Shown here one piece after another: positions 1 to 5,491 of a stretch of DNA of 9,002 nt. The notes below the pieces were generated by a model. That model was not told the DNA's origin. It was given only the letters and a program-made list of their open reading frames with translations, and did not search any database. The first letter of the stretch is position 1. Each line of letters begins with the position of its first letter. Made by a program: the position numbers and the translations under genes. Source of the DNA: Methanomicrobiales archaeon (GTDB lineage: Archaea > Halobacteriota > Methanomicrobia > Methanomicrobiales > JACTUA01); NCBI GenBank assembly GCA_028678635.1, contig JAJRDC010000155.1, positions 1 to 9,002 on the forward strand. Reading direction: 5' to 3'.

Positions 1-1177
1 AGGGAGCGATGGTGATACTCACCTCACTCACGTCCAGCTTCCGGTCGGTGATGTCATTTCCTATGGAGAGCATCTCCACGAGCCGGCCCTTCTCGTCCCG
101 GATCGCCTTGTTGGTCCAGGCGATCCAGACCCGTTCGCCGGACCTCTTCATGTTCTCGTTGACGTTCACCTCGAAGTCCTCGGGCTTGCGCATCACCTCC
201 CGCACCATCGCCGCCAGGTCCCGTCCCGTCCGCGATCGCTCCGGGAGGATCGTTCCGAGGATAGGCTTTCCCACCAGTTCATCCGAGGAATAGCTAAAGA
301 ACGTCTCCCCGTACCGGTTGATGAACCGGACGATCCCCTGGGGATCGATCCGGAGGATGATGCTGTGAGCGTTGTCGATCAGGTCCTGGTAGCGGAGTTC
401 GCTCCGGCGCAGCAGGTCCCGGACCCGGTGGTACTCGGTCATGTCCCTGCCCACAATAATATGCCCCTGCGAGGGGTCATCAGGGTCCACTGGCCGGGAC
501 TGGATGTGGCAGCTGAGCAGTGATCCGTCCCTCCGCATCACCTGCGTATCAATGGAGCCCCAGCCATATTCATCGCGTGTCCCGAAAAGCCCGGTATCAA
601 TCCTCTGGTGCTCCTTCTCGCCTGGCATGAACTCGACCGGGTCCCTCCCGATCAGCTCCCCGTCCCGGTAGCCCAGCATGGCATGGAACGGGTGGTTGGC
701 CCAGACAATCACATGCTCCCGGATGACAGAGACCGCCATCGGGGACGCGTTGAGAACCGCTTCAAGGATCCCGTTCTCCTGGCGCAGGTTCTCCTCACGG
801 CGCCACCGGCCGGCCAGGGCCCGGAGGGTCCCGGTGAAGCTGGCCCAGGATTCAAGGGAATCGGGCAGTCCGTCCAGGATCAGGTCTGCCCCGTGGAGGT
901 ACGCGTGGTTCAGTGCATTCCGGTCGGCTCCGTCGGCAACCAGGACAATGGGGATCCCGGATCCCGAGAACCGGATATCCTCCAGGAGCCGGATTCCTTC
1001 TGTCCCGTCCCTCCCGAACCGTCCCAGTACCAGGTCTGCCTCCCCCTCCGTGAGCCGGGCCCGGGCCTCGACGGCGGTTCCTGCCGTCACCACCGGGAGA
1101 TCCCCTGCTCGGGAGGTGATCGTCCGGAATATCTCGAAAAAACCCGGGCGATCGTCTAGGAGGAGGATAGTGACCAT
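1..1177 (-). CDS. Sensor/signalling protein: degenerate receiver domain plus two PAS domains (partial, continues past the left edge)
   Basis: An open frame of 392 codons begins at ATG 1177-1175 and is still open at base 1. Residues 1-120 resemble a response-regulator receiver domain: a beta-strand with an acidic pair (ILLLDD, D8-D9) and a DLVL strand at 48-51. The phosphoacceptor position is R53, the usual Thr/Ser position is V80, and the conserved Lys-Pro near 104 is Gly-Leu, so it should not accept phosphate. A helical linker (about 121-140) leads to PAS domain 1 (about 135-250, ending GRDMTEYHRV) and PAS domain 2 (about 258-382, ending IGNDITDRK), both with the usual PAC-type close. The rest, perhaps more PAS domains or a histidine-kinase core, lies outside the window. 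A GGAG lies 13 bases upstream of the ATG, a weak ribosome-binding site. It is probably a cytoplasmic signalling protein, since no membrane segment is seen. The ligand or cofactor of the PAS domains cannot be told. Family assignment is firm; output function is unknown. Confidence 0.9.
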   Translation of the reverse strand, partial: MVTILLLDDRPGFFEIFRTITSRAGDLPVVTAGTAVEARARLTEGEADLVLGRFGRDGTEGIRLLEDIRFSGSGIPIVLVADGADRNALNHAYLHGADLILDGLPDSLESWASFTGTLRALAGRWRREENLRQENGILEAVLNASPMAVSVIREHVIVWANHPFHAMLGYRDGELIGRDPVEFMPGEKEHQRIDTGLFGTRDEYGWGSIDTQVMRRDGSLLSCHIQSRPVDPDDPSQGHIIVGRDMTEYHRVRDLLRRSELRYQDLIDNAHSIILRIDPQGIVRFINRYGETFFSYSSDELVGKPILGTILPERSRTGRDLAAMVREVMRKPEDFEVNVNENMKRSGERVWIAWTNKAIRDEKGRLVEMLSIGNDITDRKLDVSEVSITIAP

Positions 1178-1225
1178 GGCAGTCCCGGATCTCCATGGGG
1201 CCTGAAAGGGCATGAGCCTTTGCTG

Positions 1226-1266
1226 GCGGGACGGGATGCCCCGGCTCGCCGGGCATCCCATCCCGC
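1226..1266 (-). repeat. Long inverted repeat, 16-bp stem
   Basis: Arms are 1226-1241 and 1251-1266 with a 9-base loop. Fifteen of 16 positions are Watson-Crick. The exception, C1232 opposite A1257 on the plus strand, becomes a G-U pair in a minus-strand RNA, so the stem is complete only in the transcript heading into the sensor gene. It lies 49-89 bases upstream of that gene's start codon. It may be a terminator-like or leader hairpin; no run of T follows it on the minus strand. Confidence 0.7.
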
Positions 1267-1280
1267 GATCTCAGACGGGA

Positions 1281-1316
1281 AGGGGCTTTCGCCCCTCACG
1301 GCCCCAACCCGTGAGG
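1281..1316. repeat. Two overlapping GC-rich inverted repeats
   Basis: The first has perfect 6-base arms (1281-1286 and 1291-1296) around a TTTC loop. The second has perfect 8-base arms (1294-1301 and 1309-1316) around a 7-base loop. They share bases 1294-1296, so they are alternatives or must each lose a few pairs when both form. The first belongs to the GGGGC-loop-GCCCC motif also seen in two other spacers of this window. Confidence 0.55.
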
Positions 1317-1336
1317 ATAACCGGTTCCTGGTCCAA

Positions 1337-1348
1337 CCTCTGCAGAGG
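1337..1348. repeat. Perfect 12-base palindrome
   Basis: CCTCTGCAGAGG reads the same on both strands. Outer 5-base arms (1323-1327 and 1353-1357) can extend pairing around it. It lies about 50 bases past the peptidase stop codon and 160 bases upstream of the sensor gene. A dyad operator or part of a terminator are both possible. Confidence 0.4.
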
Positions 1349-1399
1349 CTGAGAACCAGCCCGGTACATCCCGAAGCGATGGGGGAAAACAGATGGAAT

Positions 1400-2443
1400 T
1401 CAGAGGTCCGGCCGGACCTTCAGGGCTTCCACGAGGAGCCTCACCGACATCTCGATGTCCCGCAGGTCCACCACCTCGACGGGCGAGTGGATATAGCGCA
1501 CCGGGACGCTGATCACCGTGGAGGGGATGCCGGCCCGGACCAGGTGGATGGCACTCGCGTCCGTTGTACCGCCGTGGCCCACTTCCAGCTGGTACGGGAT
1601 CTTCTTCCTGTCGGCAACGGACCGGAGCCATGCGACCATCCGGCGGTCGGCGATGAGCCCCCGGCCGCTGGCATCCGAGACGGTAATGGCCGGCCCCTTT
1701 CCCATGACAAGGGAGGAGTCCTTCTTCTTGATTTCCGGGTGGTCACCCGGGAAGGTGACGTCTGTCGCAATCGCGCAGTCCGGCTCCAGCTCAAACGCGC
1801 TGGTCCGGGCTCCCTTTGACCCCACCTCCTCCTGCGCCGTGAAGACGGCATAGATGGTATGCTGCGTCTCCATCTGCTGCAGGGTCCGGGCCAGGAGCAC
1901 GCAGCCGACCCGGTTGTCGAAGGCCTTGCCCGTCACCCGGCGGTAGCCCAGGTCCGCGAGCTCCCTGTCGATCGTCACCGGGGTGCCGATCTCGATCCCC
2001 AGCCGGGCCACCTCCTTCTGGTTCGAGGCCCCCACGTCAATGAACATGCCCTCGATCTTCGGGGCCTTCTTCCGATCCTCTTCGTTCATGGCGTGGGGAG
2101 GTTTCCCGCCGATGACACCGTGCACGGGGCCCTTCGAGCCGTGGAGAATGACCCGCTGGGCCGACAGGACCGGTGCGTACCAGCCGCCGAAGGTGACGAA
2201 CCGGAGGAATCCCTTCTCATCGATGTAGTTCACCATGAGGCCAATCTCGTCGGTGTGGGCGGCCAGCATCACCGAGAGATCCCCGCCCTCCTTCACGGCC
2301 ACCAGGTTCCCTATCTTGTCGATCCTGACCTGGTCCACGTGGTCCTGGATCTCGGCCCGGATCACGTCGTGGACGTTCCCCTCGCTCCCCGAGACCCCGT
2401 GGGCGTCCGCGAACTTCCTGAGGAGCTCTTTTTCTCCCGTCAC
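1400..2443 (-). CDS. M42 family metallopeptidase (zinc/cobalt aminopeptidase)
   Basis: This 347-residue protein is an M42 (PepA/FrvX/TET-type) aminopeptidase, which trims N-terminal residues from short peptides in the cytoplasm, typically as a large tetrahedral assembly. The two-metal site is complete by motif: H63 and D65 in AAHTDEIG, bridging D176 in AFDNRVG, catalytic base E205 and ligand E206 in TAQEEVGSKG, D228 in ATDV, and H319 in RYIHSP. The HGGTTDASAIH segment (290-300) and a proposed dimerisation/PDZ-like insert around 75-165 also match the family, and the length is typical. The start is a GTG at 2443-2441 that overlaps the TGA stop of the aminotransferase gene (2442-2440), which suggests coupled translation. 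Peptide substrate preference cannot be read from the sequence. Together with the aminotransferase it points to peptide or amino-acid turnover. Confidence 0.95.
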   Translation of the reverse strand: MTGEKELLRKFADAHGVSGSEGNVHDVIRAEIQDHVDQVRIDKIGNLVAVKEGGDLSVMLAAHTDEIGLMVNYIDEKGFLRFVTFGGWYAPVLSAQRVILHGSKGPVHGVIGGKPPHAMNEEDRKKAPKIEGMFIDVGASNQKEVARLGIEIGTPVTIDRELADLGYRRVTGKAFDNRVGCVLLARTLQQMETQHTIYAVFTAQEEVGSKGARTSAFELEPDCAIATDVTFPGDHPEIKKKDSSLVMGKGPAITVSDASGRGLIADRRMVAWLRSVADRKKIPYQLEVGHGGTTDASAIHLVRAGIPSTVISVPVRYIHSPVEVVDLRDIEMSVRLLVEALKVRPDL

Positions 2444-3540
2444 TCCGCCACCGCCTTCCCGATCCGGTGGATGGCCTCGGCGATAGTCTCCCGGCTGACG
2501 GCATAGCAGAGGCGAGCGTATTCCGGGGCATGCTTCCCGAAGGCGCTGCCCGGCACGATCACGACACCCCTGCTCAGGATTTTGTTGGTCAGGTCCTGCC
2601 CGAAGGGGACAAACATGTAGAAAGCCCCCTCAGGGATCGGGAAGTAGATCCCCATCTTGATGAACCCCTCGTAGAGCAGGTCCCGGCGAGCCTGGTATTC
2701 CCGCCGCATCACCTCAACGGAGGACTGGTCCCCCGTGAGGGCTTCGACAACGGCATACTGGGCGATGGATGTGGCACAGGCCTGGCAGTACTGGTGCAGC
2801 TTCACGGCCTGGTCCACGACCTCCTGGGGGGCGGCAAAGTAACCAACCCGCCAGCCGGTCATGGCATAGGTCTTGCTCGCGGCATTCAGAGTGATGACAT
2901 TGTCGCCAAACCGGGCGGCCGGCACGTGGCGGCGGCCGTAGATGAGGTGCTCGTACACCTCGTCGGAGATGACGGTTACCTTCCGATCGGCGGCGTACTC
3001 GACCAGCGCACGGATCGACTCCTCCGGCTCGACCGCACCTGTGGGGTTTCCTGGGCTGTTCAGCACCATCACGGTGGCGTTGTCCAGGAGCTCCTTCGTC
3101 TTCTCCACGTCTATATGCATGGAGGAGTCCGGGGTCATCCCCACCGGGATACCCCCCGCGATGCTCGCCAGGGCCGCATAGGCGACGAAGCCCGGGTCAG
3201 GCACCAGCACCCGGTCCCCGGTCCGGACCAGGACCTGCATCAGCAGGTGGAGTGCCTCACTGCCACCCGCCGTCACCAGAATCTCTTCGGGGCGGTACGA
3301 GAGCCCGTTCTCCCTCCGGAACTTATCGCAGATGGCGGCCCGGAGTTCCGGGATACCGGCGTTCTGCGTGTAACCCGTCTTTCCCTCCCTGAGTGCCCGG
3401 ATGGCCGCCTCCTTGATGTGCTCCGGGGTATCAAAGTCCGGCTGACCCAGGCCCATGTTCACGGCCCCGGGCCCCGCCGCCTCGAAGATTTTCCGTATTC
3501 CCGAACCCTCGACGCCCATGATTCGTTCTGAAAACCTCAC
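2440..3540 (-). CDS. Class I/II pyridoxal-phosphate aminotransferase
   Basis: This 366-residue fold-type I enzyme transfers an amino group between an amino acid and a 2-oxo acid using PLP. Visible signatures are GQPDFDTPEHI (32-42), the GYTQNAGIPELR segment (56-67), AGGSEAL (91-97), NSPGNPTG (161-168, N165), DEVYEHLIYG (193-202, D193 and Y196 contacting the cofactor), the Schiff-base lysine K223 in SKTYAMTGWRVGY, and a C-terminal substrate-carboxylate arginine R343 in ARLCYAVS. The pattern is that of the archaeal/bacterial aspartate-aminotransferase-like subgroup (I-gamma), but substrate choice (aspartate, alanine, aromatic) cannot be fixed. GTG at 3540-3538 is chosen because a strong GAGGAGG (3555-3549) sits 8 bases upstream. 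An internal ATG at residue 8 lacks such a site. It follows hxlB by 27 bases and overlaps the M42 peptidase gene by 4 bases. Confidence 0.94.
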   Translation of the reverse strand: MRFSERIMGVEGSGIRKIFEAAGPGAVNMGLGQPDFDTPEHIKEAAIRALREGKTGYTQNAGIPELRAAICDKFRRENGLSYRPEEILVTAGGSEALHLLMQVLVRTGDRVLVPDPGFVAYAALASIAGGIPVGMTPDSSMHIDVEKTKELLDNATVMVLNSPGNPTGAVEPEESIRALVEYAADRKVTVISDEVYEHLIYGRRHVPAARFGDNVITLNAASKTYAMTGWRVGYFAAPQEVVDQAVKLHQYCQACATSIAQYAVVEALTGDQSSVEVMRREYQARRDLLYEGFIKMGIYFPIPEGAFYMFVPFGQDLTNKILSRGVVIVPGSAFGKHAPEYARLCYAVSRETIAEAIHRIGKAVAE

Positions 3541-3548
3541 AGAAGATT

Positions 3549-3555
3549 CCTCCTC
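3549..3555 (-). promoter_or_regulatory. Strong ribosome-binding site for the aminotransferase
   Basis: GAGGAGG on the minus strand lies 8 bases before the GTG at 3540 and decides that start over the ATG seven codons later. It sits inside the 27-base gap after hxlB, which fits translation from a shared transcript. Confidence 0.75.
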
Positions 3556-3567
3556 GCTATCCCATCC

Positions 3568-4167
3568 TCACTCGATGTTTACATGCCGGCCCCGGAGCTG
3601 TTCCACGTCGGTCTTCGTGATCTCCATGAGACGGGAGATCACCGCGTCGGCGAAGATCATGGACGCGGTCTCAAAGAGCGTGCCCAGCGGGGCAAAGGAC
3701 TTGTGCTCCCCCATCATCTGCCGGATCTCGAACTCGGCCGCATCGTCACGGACCGGCTCCCGCTGGCTCTCCACGAGCACGATGCAGTCCGCGATCCTGC
3801 CGATCCGCGAGTCCTTCCGGGATGTGATCAGGCAGATCCTGGTCCCGATCCCCTTTGCCGTTTCCGTGAGGTCAGCCACCGTCTTCGTCTCGCCGGAACC
3901 CGAGAAGACCACGATGATGTCTCCCTTCCCCAGGGCGGGTGTGATCGTCTCTCCCACGACGTAGGACTGCAATCCCAGGTGCATCAGGCGCATGGCAAAG
4001 GCCTTGGCCACGAGGCCGGACCGGCCGGCACCCATCACATAGATCCGCTTGGCCGCCAGAAGCTCCCTGAGAAAGGATTCCACCTCTTCATCGGAGATGG
4101 TGTTCGCGATGGCCCGGATCTTGGAGGCCATGAGAAACATCATGTCCTGTACCGGGTGGTTCTTCAT
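3568..4167 (-). CDS. hxlB: 6-phospho-3-hexuloisomerase
   Basis: This 199-residue SIS-domain isomerase interconverts 3-hexulose 6-phosphate and fructose 6-phosphate. In archaea lacking the oxidative pentose-phosphate pathway, the ribulose-monophosphate reactions run toward ribulose 5-phosphate and formaldehyde to supply pentoses. The protein shows the SIS sugar-phosphate loop GAGRSG (46-51), AFAMRLMHLGL (56-66), GETITPALGKGD (72-83), the second phosphate loop SGSGET (89-94), APLGTLFE (159-166) and the C-terminal RHVNIE, all hallmark PHI positions; length matches the family. ATG 4167 is taken as the start; no clear ribosome-binding site precedes it, so a short-leader or leaderless transcript is likely. 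An ATG pair at residues 9-10 is an alternative. The partner hexulose-phosphate synthase is not in this window. It is the first gene of the probable hxlB-aminotransferase-M42 operon and is divergent from the ferritin-VIT gene. Confidence 0.93.
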   Translation of the reverse strand: MKNHPVQDMMFLMASKIRAIANTISDEEVESFLRELLAAKRIYVMGAGRSGLVAKAFAMRLMHLGLQSYVVGETITPALGKGDIIVVFSGSGETKTVADLTETAKGIGTRICLITSRKDSRIGRIADCIVLVESQREPVRDDAAEFEIRQMMGEHKSFAPLGTLFETASMIFADAVISRLMEITKTDVEQLRGRHVNIE

Positions 4168-4319
4168 ACGTTCCCGGCCAGATATTCAGCACCGGAATAC
4201 ATCATCCTATCGCACTTTTTCGGCAGAATGCGGGCGTTTTTCCCTGCGGAACCCGCTGTCACGGCTGACGGCGGGAGGGCATACCTTTATCCCGAGAGGT
4301 GCCGGACCCTTCCTCCATC
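4168..4319. promoter_or_regulatory. Divergent promoter region between hxlB and the ferritin-VIT gene
   Basis: This 152-base stretch separates two outward-facing genes and is more AT-rich than the coding DNA, with two T5 tracts (near 4216-4220 and 4239-4243). Toward the right a clear TATA-like CCTTTATC lies at 4284-4291. Toward the left, candidate boxes on the minus strand are an ATGTATTCC-like stretch around 4193-4201 and GAATATC around 4181-4187; the former gives the better distance to the hxlB ATG. No dyad operator stands out. Confidence 0.6.
4282..4291 (+). promoter_or_regulatory. TATA box for the ferritin-VIT gene
   Basis: TACCTTTATC is the clearest archaeal TATA-like element in this spacer. 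With transcription starting about 25 bases downstream (usual in archaea), the RNA would begin near 4310-4316, only a few bases before ATG 4320. That would make the mRNA nearly leaderless and leave the upstream in-frame GTG at 4299 outside the transcript. The same CCTTTATC octamer recurs at 8764 and 8829. Confidence 0.55.
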
Positions 4320-5201
4320 ATGCCCCCGGAGATCTCCGATCCCGCCCTCCTTTCCGCCATCCTGGAGGCCCAGCAGGAGGAGATCACCGAGTATGCTATC
4401 TATTCGGGGCTGGCCCGGATCACGCCGGAGTCCCACAACCGGGAGGTGCTGGAGAAGACGGCGGAGGTGGAGCACCAGCACTACGAGTACTGGAAACGGC
4501 TGACCGGCAGGGACCTGGCCCCCGACCGGCTCCGGGTGATGTTCTTCCTCCTGGTCTGCCGCATCCTGGGGATCACCTTCGGGATCAAGCTCCTGGAACG
4601 GAATGAACAGCGGATCCAGAAGGTGTACCGGGACCTGTCAGCGAAGATCCCGGATCTGGAGCGGATCCTCCAGGACGAGAGGGACCACGAGCGGGAGCTG
4701 ATCGGCCTCATCGATGAGGAACGGCTGAAGTACACCGGTTCCGTTGTGCTGGGCCTCAACGACGCCCTGGTGGAGCTGACCGGCGCCCTGGCCGGCTTCA
4801 CCTTTGCCCTCCAGGATGCCCGGCTCATCGCGGTGGTCGGCCTCATCACCGGGATCGCCGCCGCCTTCTCCATGGCCGCCGCCGAGTACCTCTCCACCAA
4901 GTCAGAGGAGGGCGGGAAGGATCCGCTCCGCGCCGCCATGTACACGGGCATTGCCTACCTGATCACGGTCGTGGCCCTCATCGCGCCGTTCCTGCTCCTC
5001 TCCAACCTGTACGTGTCCCTGGCCGTGACGCTTGCGATCGCGCTTCTCGTGATCCTGTTCTTCTCGTACTACATCTCGGTGGCCCGGGACCTCCCGTTCC
5101 GCAAGCGCTTCCTGGAGATGGCGGGGATCAGCCTGGGCGTGGCCGGGCTCTCCTTCCTGATGGGGATCCTGGTCCGGACGTTCCTTGGCGTGAATATCTG
5201 A
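4320..5201 (+). CDS. Ferritin-like (rubrerythrin-type) domain fused to VIT1/CCC1 membrane transporter
   Basis: This protein of 293 residues joins a cytoplasmic four-helix ferritin-like domain to a VIT1/CCC1 iron/manganese transporter. The N-terminal domain (about 5-135) has the di-metal pattern: E20/E21 with Y25, E51-x-x-H54 in EVEHQHYEYW, and E120-x-x-H123 in QDERDHEREL. The C-terminal VIT domain (about 140-292) has five predicted membrane helices near 142-164, 168-190, 205-227, 230-252 and 268-289, with family signatures GLNDALVELTGALAGF and MAAAEYLSTKSE. Related erythrin-VIT proteins (such as bacterial MbfA) export iron and help against iron or peroxide stress; the metal and direction here are inferred. 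ATG 4320 is preferred to the in-frame GTG 4299 because the TATA box places the RNA start downstream of that GTG. It is divergent from hxlB, which suggests no metabolic link. Confidence 0.9.
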   Translation: MPPEISDPALLSAILEAQQEEITEYAIYSGLARITPESHNREVLEKTAEVEHQHYEYWKRLTGRDLAPDRLRVMFFLLVCRILGITFGIKLLERNEQRIQKVYRDLSAKIPDLERILQDERDHERELIGLIDEERLKYTGSVVLGLNDALVELTGALAGFTFALQDARLIAVVGLITGIAAAFSMAAAEYLSTKSEEGGKDPLRAAMYTGIAYLITVVALIAPFLLLSNLYVSLAVTLAIALLVILFFSYYISVARDLPFRKRFLEMAGISLGVAGLSFLMGILVRTFLGVNI

Positions 5202-5290
5202 AGGGATGGGGGAACCTCTCCTCCCTCTGCTTCCTTCGTGAATCTCCTGCTTCCCGGGAACACACGGTGTTGCCCCGTCCATCCTCACGT

Positions 5291-5339
5291 CGGGGGTGGG
5301 GTTGGAATGGGCTCTGCCCCATCCCGTCGCCCTCCCCCG
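5291..5339. repeat. Imperfect GC-rich hairpin with GGGC-TCT-GCCC core
   Basis: The core GGGC (5309-5312), TCT loop and GCCC (5316-5319) extends outward through ATGGG/CCCAT-like pairing with a bulged C, then through G-rich 5291-5301 against C-rich 5329-5338. The core aligns without gaps to the hairpin at 8494-8515, including the extra C in the right arm. Confidence 0.5.
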
Positions 5340-5474
5340 ATGAGGAGAGTCCCCCCACGTCGGGAACACCTCAAAGAGCAGGAGAAGCTGGTCCTGTGAA
5401 CCCCCTGCCCGGAAACCCTTTCTCCTGCCGCCCCATACCTCCCGGATTACCCGGGGCGGGCCTGGGGCCTGCCA

Positions 5475-5483
5475 GGGAAGAGG
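5475..5483 (+). promoter_or_regulatory. Ribosome-binding site deciding the start of the HEXXGH protein
   Basis: GGGAAGAGG ends 8 bases before ATG 5492, a good archaeal Shine-Dalgarno spacing. It supports this ATG over the GTG 75 codons upstream in the same frame. Confidence 0.65.
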
Positions 5484-5491
5484 CGATACTC

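Larger units (their letters stand above)
1178..1399 (-). other. Hairpin-rich spacer between the peptidase gene and the sensor gene
   Basis: This 222-base spacer has no gene. Read on the minus strand it runs from the peptidase stop to the sensor start. It holds, in order from high to low coordinate, a short T4 run (1389-1386), a 12-base perfect palindrome (1348-1337), an 8-bp stem (1316-1294), a 6-bp stem (1296-1281, sharing bases with the previous one) and a 16-bp stem (1266-1226). The two middle stems overlap and cannot both form fully. It could combine termination of the upstream operon with a structured leader for the sensor gene. A TTAT-containing stretch near 1316-1319 is the best TATA candidate but is weak. 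Confidence 0.6.
5202..5491. other. Structured non-coding spacer after the ferritin-VIT gene
   Basis: This 290-base gap contains no convincing gene. An upstream in-frame extension of the next gene exists but looks non-coding. An imperfect GC-rich hairpin of about 50 bases spans 5291-5339. It is bracketed by near-complementary outer arms (GGGGGAACCTCTCCTC at 5208-5223 and GAGGAGAGTCCCCC around 5343-5356) and by two copies of CACGTCGGG (5286-5294 and 5356-5364). Bases 5214-5257 are pyrimidine-rich on the plus strand, which could aid termination. No clear TATA box is seen for the next gene. Confidence 0.5.

Noticed and set aside
608..1159. Open frame of 183 codons on the plus strand over the sensor gene
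   Set aside because: It is the opposite-strand shadow of the sensor gene, whose minus-strand frame gives clear receiver-like and PAS sequences.
852..1256. Minus-strand frame with an ATG upstream of the sensor start
   Set aside because: It runs in a different frame from the PAS protein and its product is a Pro/Gly/Arg-rich out-of-frame translation with no family character.
1178..1399. CRISPR or tandem-repeat array in the hairpin-rich spacer
   Set aside because: The inverted repeats differ from one another and there is no regular repeat-spacer period.
2467..3531. Plus-strand frame of 354 codons opposite the aminotransferase
   Set aside because: It results from high GC and strong codon bias on the other strand; the aminotransferase frame carries all catalytic motifs.
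5267..5491. 75-codon N-terminal extension of the HEXXGH protein from GTG 5267
   Set aside because: The extension is Pro/Gly-rich, spans the hairpin region, and lacks a ribosome-binding site, whereas ATG 5492 has a good one.
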